Source of the DNA: Thermothielavioides terrestris NRRL 8126 | Taxonomy: Eukaryota; Ascomycota; Sordariomycetes; Sordariales; Chaetomiaceae | DNA length: 64,000 nucleotides | Direction: 5' to 3' | Assembly: GCF_000226115.1 (NCBI RefSeq) | Contig: NC_016462.1 | Coordinates: forward strand, 2,666,001-2,730,000 | In this document: positions 34,551 to 44,662 of the stretch, piece by piece | Layout of the letters: every line of letters begins with the position of its first letter | Position numbering within the stretch: position 1 is the first letter of the stretch | Position numbers and translations under genes: made by a program | Notes under the pieces: model-generated | Databases searched by the model: none | What the model was told of the DNA's origin: nothing | Seen by the model: only the letters and a program-made list of their open reading frames with translations

Positions 34551-37500
34551 ATGGCATCCACTCCCTCAAGCCGGATTAAGCTTACACCGTCCAATTCTCC
34601 GTTTCTCGTCCGCCCCGCTGCGCGGTCACCCATCCGATCGCGGACCCCTTACGAGTCCTGCCTATCCCTCCAGCGCGTGGTCGGCACCACCTGCAGCTCG
34701 CCGACCGGCTTCGACACCGTCCATTCGTCCTTCGCATACGTGGCCGGGGGGGCCGTCGTTGTGGTGGATGTCTCGGGCGAGCACTACTCACAGCGCTTCT
34801 ACCGCGCGAGGCCCACGGCCGTTCCCCTTCTCGCCGTCTCCCCCGTCACGAACACATCCTCGACGCCCATCTCCACGCCGAAAGCGAACGATAGTAGGAA
34901 TAGGGCGGCCGCCTCCCCGAGAGACTCTCTCTATGGCTCGGCCGACTGGCCCGATTCGCCCTCCTCGAAGACCTGGACGAGCCGCGAGCGCATCAAGGCT
35001 GCGACCTGCCTGGCCCTCAGTCGAGATGGACGGTACCTAGCCGTGGGCGAGACGGGCTATGCCCCGCGGGTCCTCATTTTCAGCCTCCAAGATGCCTCCT
35101 CCGACACACCTTTAGTGTCCATCAGCGAGCACTCGTTCGGCGTCAGGGCTGTGGCCTGGTCACCCGACACGAAGTACCTCGCGTCTCTGGGTGCGGCAAA
35201 CGACGGATACCTCTACCTATGGAAGGTCGATCCCCGGACCGGCGCGGTGAAGCTGTTTCAGCAGAACAGGTGCACCTCGTTCGTCAAGGGGATGGTGTGG
35301 ATGGGGAACAACCTCATCACGCTCGGCGTCCGCCATGTGAAGGTTTGGAGGGTCGAAGACGGATTGGATCCGTCCCCCACGAAACAGAAGTTTCCCAGCG
35401 ACGGACAGGTTCCCGCTACGCTGCCGCAGGCACAGAAGCCGCTGCCGGGCAGGAACATCCTCCTGGGCTCGATGCTAGAGGCCACCTTCTGCTGCGCGCT
35501 TCCAGTGTCGGACGACAAGACCATAATTTGCGCCGAGACGGGGGGCGTGTGCCTCCTGGACGACGCCAACAAGCAGATGAAGCTGGCCAAGGTCTTGGAC
35601 CTCGGGTTCAGTATTAGCTGCATCTCCGGCCGCGGAGAGAACATCTACATTGGCGGCAAAGAGGGCGAGTTTGCCATCATCAGCCTGGAGAGCATCCTGG
35701 CTGGCTCCCCTGAGCCGGCTGTCCACAGCTCTCGGATGGTACCCGGCCTTACCACCATGGGCTTTCTGGCGGAGAACCTCGTGACGATCGACAGCAAGCG
35801 ATCAATTGATATCTGGAGCCCGGACTACGTGCCGGGCACCCCCAAGAAGGACAGCGAACACATTCCGATTCCTGGTCTCGGCGCTCCCATTGTGGGGATA
35901 CAAAGACTATCCGCACCGAATAAGCTAGGCGCCAGTTTCTTCACCTGGTCGGGGCAAGGCAGGGTGACTCTCTGGGATCTGGAGGGCATGATACGGTCGA
36001 CGTTTGACATCCCCATTGATCAGGTCGACATGGGGCCTGAGTCTGACCCGGTCAATCAAGTCGTTGTGGTGAGAGCTACAAATGACGGGAGCCTCTTTAT
36101 CGCCGGAGACAAGCTAGGCGTTCTCCGGATTGTCGAGGTCTCCACCGGAGAGTGTCTGCTGGAAACCAAAGCACACTCATCTAACTGCCAGGATATCACA
36201 GTCCACGAGGGCAAATCGCGGTTCCTCGTGGCGTCCTGCGGCAGGGACCGGACGGTTCAGCTTTTCCATCGCTCGTCCGCAGGCGCGTTTGAGCACTTCC
36301 AGACGCTGGAATTCAGCGCCAAGGTTGTGCAGGTTCTCATACCCACTGAGGACAAGATCGTGACGTGTTCGCTCGACCGCACTCTTCAGATTCACGATCT
36401 GGTGAGCAAGGAGGGTGAACCCGACGTCATGGCCGCCATTCCATTCAAGGTCATCTCCTTGAAGGCATCCCCGTCATCTATGACGGTTACGCCCGAGGAA
36501 AAGACGATATTCGTCTCGCTGTTAGATCGTTCAGTATGCCAGTTCGACTTTACCACCGGACGGCTCTTGACCTCTTTCAAGTGCAACGACGAAGCCGGGA
36601 TCGATCTGGTCGTCCTCGAATCCCTCACGTACGGCCAGCTTGGGCCGGGCGATTTGACATTCCTCCTCGGCCTCTCCAACACCGACAAGTCCGTGAGAAT
36701 CTACGATACCCAGTCGGGCTGCTTCATGGACCGCGAATGGGGCCACACCGAAGCAATCAACGGCGTCATCCTGATTGAAAACGAGGAGAACGGGCGGAAG
36801 GTTGTCAGTGTGGGCGAAGACGGCACGATCATGATCTGGGCCTTGGACTTCCAAGATCCCAGCGCCGGGTCAAGAACCCGCGACCCTTCTCCGGATAAGA
36901 CGCCCCAATCGACTGCCACACGACCGCCCCTGAGGCGCGTCCTCTCCAAAGCGGAACTAGCTGAGTTCCAGCGCCCTTCATCATCGTCAGCCACCCCGAC
37001 CGCCGCAACCAGCACAGCCACCGGCCGCCGCTCATCGCCGCGCGCCTCCAACCGCCGCGCCTCCAAGTTCCACCTCCCCCTCTCATCCGTCCGCACCCCC
37101 ACGGCAGCAGAGAAACAAACTAGCCCCACCAGCGCCGGCGCCAGCGCCATCATCGATGACAACAACACCCCATCACGCCGTGCCTCCTCCGGCGGCGGCA
37201 GCCGCTCAGACGATAGCCCGCCCCCCTCGAGCCCGAAAACGCGCTCGAAATTATACCGCCGTCCCTCCCTCCCCGTCCTCGGCGCCACCCCGTCGCCCTC
37301 GGCAGGCATCGCCAAATCGCGCAAGAGCTCCAGTTCTTACCATCACCACCATCACCATCACCACCGCTACGCCCGCGGGAGCGGCGGCAGCGGGGGCGGC
37401 GGGGGTAGCGGTGGTCATGGCAACGGTAATGGACCGCCGGCGTCGTCATCGTCCTCCTCGTCAGCTTACGGCTTCGGCAGCCTCAGCATGGCGACGGAGC

Positions 37501-38060
37501 AGACCTGCCGGCAGCTGCGCGCGTACCGCAAGAAACTTGCGGCGGCGGGCGACGCGGGCGGGGCGGCAATCAACGGGGAGGTGCTGGCGCAGCTGGAGGC
37601 GGAGTTGAGGTTGACGGTCGCTGCGCTGGGCGAGAGGGCGATGGCAAGTGGGACTGCGACTGGCGCTGGGGGAGATGGAGGGGTTGGCAATGGGGGCGGT
37701 AGTGGGCGTGGTGCTGTTGAGAACGGCGATGGGAGTTCGAACAAGGGGAATGGTGCGGTTAGTGCGGGGAAAGATCCAGGTGCGGTGGGAAGGAGGAAGG
37801 GTAGCCGAGAAGAAGGTAATCTTGGAGGCGGAGGGGGAGTCAGCGAGACGGTGCTCAGCGGACTGCTTGACCAGTACAGCGAGCGCTTGGTGTCGATGCT
37901 GGACGAGAAGCTGCGGCTGAGGCTGAGCGAGGAGGAGAGGGACGCGCCGGCGAGGGAGCGGCCGAGGACGGCCGGGGAGGCGTCGTCGAGCAGGTCCAGC
38001 GACGGTCGAGCGGGGAGCTTGAGCAGCGGGACGGTCTGCGAGGAGCCCGAGAGCATGTGA
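34551..38060 (+). CDS. WDR62/MABP1-type WD40 scaffold protein
   Basis: Single exon, 1169 residues. The N-terminal 770 residues form a double WD40 propeller; recognisable blades include VRAVAWSPDTKYLAS...YLYLWKV, HSSNCQDITVHEGKSRFLVASCGRDRTVQLFHR broken into repeats, and GRKVVSVGEDGTIMIWALDF. The order (LNLERVVGTT-like start QRVVGTTCSSPTGF, blades, then disordered tail) matches the MAPK-binding protein 1/WDR62 family, scaffolds of MAPK signalling and spindle poles in animals; the fungal role is not established. The tail is Ser/Pro/Arg-rich, has an eight-His run, Gly-rich stretches, and a terminal coiled coil LSGLLDQYSERLVSMLDEKL, the usual oligomerisation helix of the family. ATG at 34551 is the first in frame. 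Confidence 0.85.
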   Translation: MASTPSSRIKLTPSNSPFLVRPAARSPIRSRTPYESCLSLQRVVGTTCSSPTGFDTVHSSFAYVAGGAVVVVDVSGEHYSQRFYRARPTAVPLLAVSPVTNTSSTPISTPKANDSRNRAAASPRDSLYGSADWPDSPSSKTWTSRERIKAATCLALSRDGRYLAVGETGYAPRVLIFSLQDASSDTPLVSISEHSFGVRAVAWSPDTKYLASLGAANDGYLYLWKVDPRTGAVKLFQQNRCTSFVKGMVWMGNNLITLGVRHVKVWRVEDGLDPSPTKQKFPSDGQVPATLPQAQKPLPGRNILLGSMLEATFCCALPVSDDKTIICAETGGVCLLDDANKQMKLAKVLDLGFSISCISGRGENIYIGGKEGEFAIISLESILAGSPEPAVHSSRMVPGLTTMGFLAENLVTIDSKRSIDIWSPDYVPGTPKKDSEHIPIPGLGAPIVGIQRLSAPNKLGASFFTWSGQGRVTLWDLEGMIRSTFDIPIDQVDMGPESDPVNQVVVVRATNDGSLFIAGDKLGVLRIVEVSTGECLLETKAHSSNCQDITVHEGKSRFLVASCGRDRTVQLFHRSSAGAFEHFQTLEFSAKVVQVLIPTEDKIVTCSLDRTLQIHDLVSKEGEPDVMAAIPFKVISLKASPSSMTVTPEEKTIFVSLLDRSVCQFDFTTGRLLTSFKCNDEAGIDLVVLESLTYGQLGPGDLTFLLGLSNTDKSVRIYDTQSGCFMDREWGHTEAINGVILIENEENGRKVVSVGEDGTIMIWALDFQDPSAGSRTRDPSPDKTPQSTATRPPLRRVLSKAELAEFQRPSSSSATPTAATSTATGRRSSPRASNRRASKFHLPLSSVRTPTAAEKQTSPTSAGASAIIDDNNTPSRRASSGGGSRSDDSPPPSSPKTRSKLYRRPSLPVLGATPSPSAGIAKSRKSSSSYHHHHHHHHRYARGSGGSGGGGGSGGHGNGNGPPASSSSSSSAYGFGSLSMATEQTCRQLRAYRKKLAAAGDAGGAAINGEVLAQLEAELRLTVAALGERAMASGTATGAGGDGGVGNGGGSGRGAVENGDGSSNKGNGAVSAGKDPGAVGRRKGSREEGNLGGGGGVSETVLSGLLDQYSERLVSMLDEKLRLRLSEEERDAPARERPRTAGEASSSRSSDGRAGSLSSGTVCEEPESM

Positions 38061-39733
38061 TGGCGAAGGCCACACACAACCCCGGCGACTCATTAATGCA
38101 TGCATCGGTAATGGTGGTGCGGTGATTATTATTGTGGCAGCGGTCGCGAGATACCCTTATTATGTCTGTCTTGCTTTTCTTCTCGTTTTCTATGTACCAT
38201 AATTACTTGCTCATTCCTCACAGCGCTTCTGGATCATCCATTCCATTTTGTTTCTCACTCTTCTCCTTCCTCTATTCTGGCTCTCACTCTTTACTTCCCT
38301 TTCTCTTCTCATCCTCTCTCACTTTTCTCTTCCACCCGCTTCATTCTCATTCTCATTTTCATTGCTCATTCGCATCATCCTCATCATCGTCCTCATCATC
38401 ATCGGTATCGTTGGACCGCGGCTCTTTACGGATCGGATCGGATCGGACCGGACCAGCCGCTTCCATCATCAGGGCTTGCAAAGATATCCAGGGTTCAAGC
38501 GTACATACAAGGCAGGCAGGGCAAGGAGGGCTAAGACTCAGACAGGGTTAGCTTGGCGTTTCTCGGGTCACTCTGGATCTGGATTGGGAGGGAGGGATTC
38601 TTTTGGCTCGCTCTCGCGTGCAGCGCAAAACAGAAGACTTAATTGCGATTCTTCCTTTCTTGTTTCCCCTCTCTTACCGTGGCGATTCTCGCTACCTTTC
38701 TTTTTTTCTTCTTTTTTTTTCTCCTTTTTTTAGGGTCAATCGTGGTGGATTTATTGCGTGCGTTGCAGCGGGTTTTGTGCAAGATATTGCGGATGGATCG
38801 GGACTTGCGTTCTGGGACTGCGCAAAGCGAGGCCAGCGAACGTATTACATACCTAAGGTACACACACAGCAGCTTCCGGAATGGCGAAATGGGTGGTGGT
38901 GGTGGTGGTGCAGCGGGAGGCTTGGTTGGGGAGGGCGGAGGGGGGTCTTGGCGCGCTTGCTTTCTTGCTTGCTTGCTTAGGTAGTTAACTGGTTGGCAAT
39001 AGACGTTGCCATGCCGTTAAGGCCGGGTTGGCAACTGGCCGGCCGCCTGTCTGCCTCACCTAGGTAGAGAGGGCAGGAGAGCAATAGACACACTCGGTTG
39101 GGTTTTGATCGATCTTTGTCTTGTGGTGCGGTGTCATGTTGGGTGAGATGCCGGTGTGGAAAGGGGGGGTTGTGTGCAAGATGAGCTGGCATTGCGTAGG
39201 AGATCTACTCTTCGCCCCGCGTCCCAAGGAATTGTCATTGTAATATACTCTGCCACTGGCCGGTATGATGTGCTTGTCTTCCTGCGATGGCTGCGGAGGA
39301 GAGCAGGTACCGCACCAATCTATCCACGTTTAAGTACCTCTAACTGTCATAGATTGTGGAGACGAACAACAAACCACAACCGGATCATGGTTGCAAATTT
39401 AGCAGATACACATTTCGTTAGAGGTAGTAAAATGGGTAGGTTTATCTGGCTCCAGAAATCGAGTGCTTGTTGATCTTGCTTCTCACAAGCAGTTGAGAGA
39501 GGTTTGCAAGCCCCCTTACAGACAGGACCAGCCACCCTGACAAACGCTGAGGCGCTTGACAAAACAGTTGAAAACTGAACGAAAAAGCCGCTTCAAATGA
39601 ATTCCATTGGGCTGGTCTGCCATCGCTCGTATACCACGCCTCGCTCCCATTCCATAGCAACAAAATCTTAATCAGGGGTGCTCACAAGGCAAAGAACATC
39701 TGGGTATCAGCGTGCTCCAACGACCATGTCTTA
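38061..39733. other. Convergent intergenic region, low complexity
   Basis: 1.7 kb between two stop codons (WD40 gene on plus, WLM gene on minus). It is pyrimidine-rich from 38160 to 38410 and T-rich near 38690-38740, with a CTTG repeat near 38960-38978. ORFs here are products of the biased composition. No gene recognised. Confidence 0.5.
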
Positions 39734-40837
39734 CTACTCCTTCTTCCCATCCCCCGAACCGTCCCTCTCGCTTTCACTCTGCCTCGTGGCCCTCTCCAGA
39801 TTCGACCACCGCGCCTCGGCCGCCCTCGCCCGGATCTCCCTCGCGCTCAACCCTTCCGTATTCCCCCCGCCACCCAGCACGTAGGTGCCCCCTTCCCACC
39901 CGCCATGGTCCATCACCATGCCCTCCTCCTCCGCGCCTCCGGCTTCCCCTCTGGCAGGGGCGTACTCCTCGTCGCCGACGGTGCGCCCGCCGTGCTTCCA
40001 GTCGGCACGCTCCACCTCGCGCTCGATCTGCTTGCACAGGGCCCAGAACTGGGCGTCGTGCGGGCCGTGCACGTTGTGGGCGAGCTCGTGGCACAGCGTC
40101 TTGCGGACGACGCGGTAGTCGCGCCAGCCGTCGTAGGCGTCGGTGCGCAGGCGCAGCTCGATGACCTCGCCGCGGTTGCGGTTGAGGCCCAGGATGCGCG
40201 TCACGCCGTCGGCCGACGCCGCCGTGTGCGCCGCCGGGTCCATCTCCGTCAGCAGCCCGACGCTGAAGCGGTGCGCGCGCATCGCCGCCCGGATCCCCGG
40301 GTCCGCTTTCAGCCGCTCCAGCATGGCCAGACTGCGCGCCGCGTCCGGCAGGTGCGGCAGCGCCCGCAGCGTGTGGAAGGTGTAGTTCAGGTCGTCGGCG
40401 CTGGCGCGCTGCGTCGGCGTCAGGCGGGCGTAGCGGGCGCGGGCGAGGGCGCGCTTCGCCTGCCATGTGGCGGCCGCGTCGCGCTGGTGTTGGAGGGCGG
40501 CCAGGGTGGAGGTCTGCGGGGCGAGGAGGCGGAGGGTCGTGTTGTTGAGGGTGGACAGCGGGAGGGAGGCGTCGTCGGAGAGCGTGTAGAGCTGCTTGAG
40601 GCCGGGCTGGCGCTTCTCGAGGAGGGCCTTGCTCTTGGACCAGTCGTACGAGGGGAACTCGAGCGAGAGCGACTGGACGAGGTGCTCGAGGGTGTCCGAT
40701 GGCGAGAAGACCCATTTCTGGGCGTGCTTTTCGGGCGGGAATTTGAGCGTGATCTCGACGGGGTGCTCCTCGTCGTTGGAGGGACTAAGTGTAGACGTCT
40801 GGGAGTCTTGTGGCGGCGATGGCTCCGTATTGTCCAT
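39734..40837 (-). CDS. UBL and WLM-domain metalloprotease (Wss1-like)
   Basis: Single exon of 367 residues from ATG at 40837; the upstream in-frame ATG at 40918 adds a stretch without similarity. The N-terminal 100 residues are ubiquitin-like (VEITLKFPPEKHAQKWVF...LRLLAP). The WLM domain follows, with the zincin motif HELAHNVHGPHDAQFW, in which two His plus a downstream His bind zinc and Glu is catalytic. The architecture matches fungal UBL-WLM proteins such as the fission yeast C1442.07c type. Relatives of Wss1/SPRTN cleave DNA-protein crosslinks in a ubiquitin/SUMO-linked way (family knowledge); the substrate here is inferred. A Gly/Glu-rich linker and charged C-terminus follow; no clear SUMO-interacting motif was seen. 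Confidence 0.9.
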   Translation of the reverse strand: MDNTEPSPPQDSQTSTLSPSNDEEHPVEITLKFPPEKHAQKWVFSPSDTLEHLVQSLSLEFPSYDWSKSKALLEKRQPGLKQLYTLSDDASLPLSTLNNTTLRLLAPQTSTLAALQHQRDAAATWQAKRALARARYARLTPTQRASADDLNYTFHTLRALPHLPDAARSLAMLERLKADPGIRAAMRAHRFSVGLLTEMDPAAHTAASADGVTRILGLNRNRGEVIELRLRTDAYDGWRDYRVVRKTLCHELAHNVHGPHDAQFWALCKQIEREVERADWKHGGRTVGDEEYAPARGEAGGAEEEGMVMDHGGWEGGTYVLGGGGNTEGLSAREIRARAAEARWSNLERATRQSESERDGSGDGKKE

Positions 40838-41714
40838 GATGAATGAATTCAAGAGCGGGGCTTTGCGAGCAAGTTTGGGATGCGAACCGGGTCCTTGGCC
40901 CCCAGTTACTTGAGGCACTCTCGTCTACTCTGTACGTGTAAAGGACGGGAGGCGGATGTGCCGGACAACTCCGCTTTCTTTGACGATTTTCGAAGCCGTC
41001 TCTGAACAGGAATCCAGGGACAAGACAGCAATTGTCACTGGTCGATGGAAGACTAGAGGGACGCGAAATAGGAATGCAAATGGTCCAGCTGGAAAGCAGT
41101 CGCAAGACCAGAACTTGTTGTTAGCTACATTGACAATTCTCCTAAGCGAAGTCGGTAGTGTTGATTATGTAGGTAGCTGTGCGGGCACATGCCGTGATGT
41201 CGAATGTTCGATGACGATCCAGAAGCGCACGAGTTTGTAAGACCTGAACAGGATGCTTTGTCATCCGACAGCCATCCGTCCCATCCACAACTAACCTTAA
41301 CTCAGGTACCTGCCAGGCACCACTAACCACTCACCTGCAGTAGTTCTTCTGTAGGAACAACTCGCTGAATGCCTCATCGCAGGGGTGGCGCTGTGGGAGG
41401 TTTCTTCATCAAAAGATACTTTATAAGGCAGTAAGAGGGTTAGAAGTCGTCAAAGACATCAATGCAATGCGAATCCCGGTTCAAGGATTGACGTCAAGCG
41501 CCCAGTGCCTCCGAGAGACAAACGATCAACAGATGATGAAACCAGGGTCGATCCACGCGCCCGCAGCATCCGGGAAGGACGTGGGTCCCAATCGGCAGGA
41601 TCGGCCGAGATGCATCCCGAAACAGTTCCCTGTTTTATTTCGAGGCACGGCGCCGTTGATTGCGCGGGGGCAAACCCTGAAGATCGGTGCGGGGCGGCAC
41701 ATGCAGGGTTATTC
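40838..41714. other. WLM gene upstream region
   Basis: 877 bp without a gene between the WLM start and the inverted-repeat element. Contains the WLM promoter. No further repeat noticed. Confidence 0.5.
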
Positions 41715-41890
41715 TTAAAGAGGTCCCGCCAAGACTAATTTCGGAACCTGCCGCTTACAAGTATTTACAAATTGCCGCGAGGGAGCGGGGTCGCCACGAC
41801 TTCGAGCAACATCAACAACGAAGAATTGCAAAGACTCGTAGCAGCAACTTCGTGAAACCTCAACCAAATTGAAAAAAAAAGAAAACGAAG

Positions 41891-41944
41891 TTAACCCGCA
41901 CCCTAACCTTGACCCTCACCCTAACCATAACCCTCACCCTAACC
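41891..41944 (+). repeat. Degenerate telomere-like repeats inside the MITE
   Basis: CCCTAACC alternates with variant units (TTGACCCTCACCCTAACC, ATAACCCTCACCCTAACC). The fungal telomere unit is CCCTAA/TTAGGG, so these are imperfect copies. Confidence 0.75.
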
Positions 41945-41945
41945 A

Positions 41946-41970
41946 GCGGGGGGCTGGCGCCGCCCCCCGC
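41946..41970. other. GC hairpin inside the MITE
   Basis: GCGGGGGGC (41946-41954) is perfectly complementary to GCCCCCCGC (41962-41970) over a 7-nt loop. The loop itself contains GGCGCC. Confidence 0.8.
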
Positions 41971-41982
41971 ACCCCCGGCGAA

Positions 41983-42004
41983 CTAACCCGTGGCTAACCC
42001 GTGG
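41983..42004 (+). repeat. 11-bp tandem repeat inside the MITE
   Basis: CTAACCCGTGG is present twice head to tail at 41983-41993 and 41994-42004. It again contains the CTAACCC telomere-like core. Confidence 0.8.
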
Positions 42005-42101
42005 CGATAGTGCAAACCCCTTGGCGGTCTTGGCGGGGTACTGACGCTGTAAAAACATTGCCGACAATTGGCCGAAATTAGTCTTGGCGGGACCTCTTTA
42101 A

Positions 42102-42956
42102 GATCCAGCACATGCAGCAGCAGTCAAGTTAGTGGCGGGAACGGTTCCAGTTCCGGGTTGGAGCTCCCAGGCGGCGCCGAGATGTGTCGGGCAGCTCACA
42201 GCGTCGTTTCACGTCAGCTAACCTCCTTCCTGATTGCCGTAACGTTACTCCTAGGCACTGCGACTTACCCCTACAATCAGCACATAGCTCGCTCGCGTTC
42301 TGGCACGCGTCGATTTGCTGAGTTGGCCATCGAAAAGAACTAACGATATGGGTCTCGTATTTCTTGATTTCGATGACACCTTGGGAGCCTTTGCCCAAGA
42401 AGGGATAGCACATCTCAAGCGGCCAATTTCTCCTGGAGCATCCAGGTACACTACTTGGTGGTTAGCCAGTCAGATCCCACAGGCCTACGGAAATACACTA
42501 CACTCCACTACATACATAGTGTAAGTTAGCATTTCAAGCATTGGCGGGCCCCTGTCGGCCTCCGTTCCTGGGGTAGCCAGAAACAAGCAGTGCCGCTAAG
42601 CTCGCTTGGGAAGCTACCGCGGCCTCAAAGTGCCTGGTGCTCGTGTTTCCAGGTTTCCACTTTCTTAGTGAACTGAACCCCTTGTTACCACCTCCTTGTG
42701 TCTTCCGTCGTCTCGTCCTCCTCCTCGACCGTCGCTCGTTGGCATTTGAGGAAGGGGCTCAGCAATCCGTACTCTGCGCACCACCTTCCTCAACACCTTC
42801 TTGTCGCTCCTTTGGCATACAATTTTTTACTGAATTTTTTGTCCGGCATTTGCTGCTGTGGCCCCTTCTCGCACTCCCTGACGAAAAGGAACCGAACTAT
42901 TAGACCTTCCTGACTCTCGCCCGTTTTGATAATTGTGGTCTGCTGCTGCTTTCATC
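42102..42956. other. GH72 gene upstream region
   Basis: 855 bp between the inverted-repeat element and the GH72 start. No gene recognised; a 58-codon ORF at 42348 contains the string DFDDTL by chance. The last 300 bases are pyrimidine-rich and form the likely promoter and leader. Confidence 0.5.
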
Positions 42957-44662
42957 ATGCTTGTACGTTATCCCACTTTCCGCATCCTTGGACCGCTGTG
43001 TGGTGAGCTCGGAACGATCTTGCCGGCCCGCGGGTTTCTGCATCTCAAGCGGGCGGCCCACCGCCTCCGCCGCCGCCGACGTCGATGACGCTGATAGCCA
43101 TGGCTCATTTGTAGCTTCACTCGGCGCTTCTGGCGCTCGGCGCCACCCTCGCCGCTGCCGTGCAACCTCTGGAGGTGAAGGACCAGTACTTCGTCAACCC
43201 CAAGACGGGCAATCGCTTCCAGATTGTCGGTGTCGCCTATCAGCCGGGCGGCTCTGCGGGCTACGACAAGGCCAAGGGCCGCGACCCGCTCAGCGATCCG
43301 ACAATCTGCCTGCGCGATGCCGCGCTGCTGCAGATGCTGGGCGTCAACACGATCCGCGTTTACAATGTGAATCCCGATGTCAACCACGATGAGTGCGCCA
43401 GCATCTTCAACGCCGCCGGCATGTACATGATCCTCGACGTCAACTCGCCCCTGGTCGGCGAGTCCCTGACCAGCGACAAGCCCTGGGAGTCGTACTATGC
43501 CGCATACCTGAACCGCACCTTCGCCGTCGTCGAGGCCTTCAAGAACTACCCCAACACCCTGGCCTTCTTCTCCGGCAACGAGGTCATCAACAACGTGGAG
43601 ACGGGCGCCACCGTGCCGCCGTACATGCGCGCCGTCACTCGGGACATCAAGAACTACGTCAAGAAGCACACGTCTCGCCCGATTCCTGTCGGCTATTCCG
43701 CCGCCGACGTGCGCTCGATCCTGTTTGACACGTACCACTACTTCCAGTGCGCCCTGGAAGGCGACGATGACAACATGAGCATGGGTGATATCTTCGCCCT
43801 CAACAGCTACAGCTGGTGCGGCGACAGCAACTTCCACGAGGCTAGCTACGACCAGCTGGTCTCCGGCTTCACGGGCAACTCAGTGCCCATCTTCTTCTCC
43901 GAGTACGGCTGCAACACCCCCTCCCCCCGTGTCTTCACCGAGGTGCCCACTATCTACGGCCCGCAGATGACGGGCGTCTTCTCCGGCGGGCTTGTGTACG
44001 AGTACACGGAGGAGCCCAACAACTACGGGCTTGTCAACATGTCGAGCACCGACGACTCGGCGATCCTCCTGGGCGATTTCGTGACGCTGCACAAGCAGTA
44101 CGCCAAGCTCAACTTCACCGAGATCCAGGGCCAGAAGCCCGGCAGCTCGTCGGCGTCGAAACCCCCCGTCTGCAGCTCCAAGCTCATCACCACCGCGGGC
44201 TTCAACAACAACTTCACCCTGCCCAGCCCGCCCCCGGGAGCCCAGGACATCATCGACCACGGCGTCAAGCCGACTCCGAGCGGCAAGCTGGTCGACATCA
44301 AGGACTGGACGGTCAAGGTCACCGTCAAGAACGTCGACGGCAGCGTCATCACCAACCTGGCTGTCAAGCCGCTTGGCGACGACGACATCAACCGTGCGTC
44401 TCTCCCAGATTCCACTTACCCTTTCGCTCTTTACAAACCCCCTTCGTTCTTGGATGAGCTACAAGAGACGCTAACAGTGATGCTCCTTCCTTCTTCAGAC
44501 CCCGGCACCGTCACCGATGTCACCGATAACGGCACCAGCACCGGCACCTCGACCGCGGCCGCCGCCACCACCAGCGAGGACGCCGCTCCCCGGTCGGCCG
44601 CCGTGGTGCTCCCTGCCGTGGCCATGGGCGCGCTGGCTGTTGTCGCCGGCTATGCCATCTAA
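42957..44662 (+). CDS. GPI-anchored 1,3-beta-glucanosyltransferase (GH72)
   Basis: Three exons, 42957-42962, 43115-44393 and 44499-44662, give 482 residues. The first coding exon is only six bases (ATGCTT); joining it to exon 2 makes the signal peptide MLLHSALLALGATLAAA, which the downstream frame lacks otherwise. The mature enzyme starts with VQPLEVKDQYFVNPKTG. The catalytic acid/base lies in FFSGNEVINN and the nucleophile in IFFSEYGC, the GH72 pattern of Gas/Gel enzymes. There is no C-terminal CBM43 cysteine module. The end is Thr/Ser-rich followed by a hydrophobic VLPAVAMGALAVVAGYAI, a GPI-attachment signal. The enzyme lengthens and links beta-1,3-glucan chains in the cell wall (family knowledge). 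The last intron (105 nt) is in frame, so retention would go unnoticed. Confidence 0.93.

Larger units (their letters stand above)
41715..42101. mobile_element. TTAA-bounded MITE-like element with 26-bp perfect terminal inverted repeats
   Basis: Two perfect 26-bp inverted repeats, 41719-41744 (beginning AGAGGTCCCGCC) and 42072-42097, enclose a 379-bp non-coding segment. Each outer end is followed directly by TTAA (41715-41718 and 42098-42101), consistent with a duplicated TTAA target as in piggyBac-type elements; a TA target (Tc1/mariner type) with slightly longer repeats cannot be excluded. The inside has no ORF, so it would depend on a transposase elsewhere. It carries telomere-like CCCTAA/CCCTCA repeats, a 9-bp GC hairpin and an 11-bp tandem repeat. 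A 10-bp direct repeat GCACATGCAG flanks it at 41697-41706 and 42108-42117, possibly chance. Confidence 0.8.

Noticed and set aside
38132..38733. ORFs rich in Ser/Phe/Leu downstream of the WD40 gene
   Set aside because: Products of a pyrimidine-rich 3' flank; no start context or domain, and overlapping frames.
42348..42524. 58-codon ORF containing DFDDTL, reminiscent of a HAD phosphatase motif
   Set aside because: Too short, no other HAD motifs and no continuation after possible splice sites.
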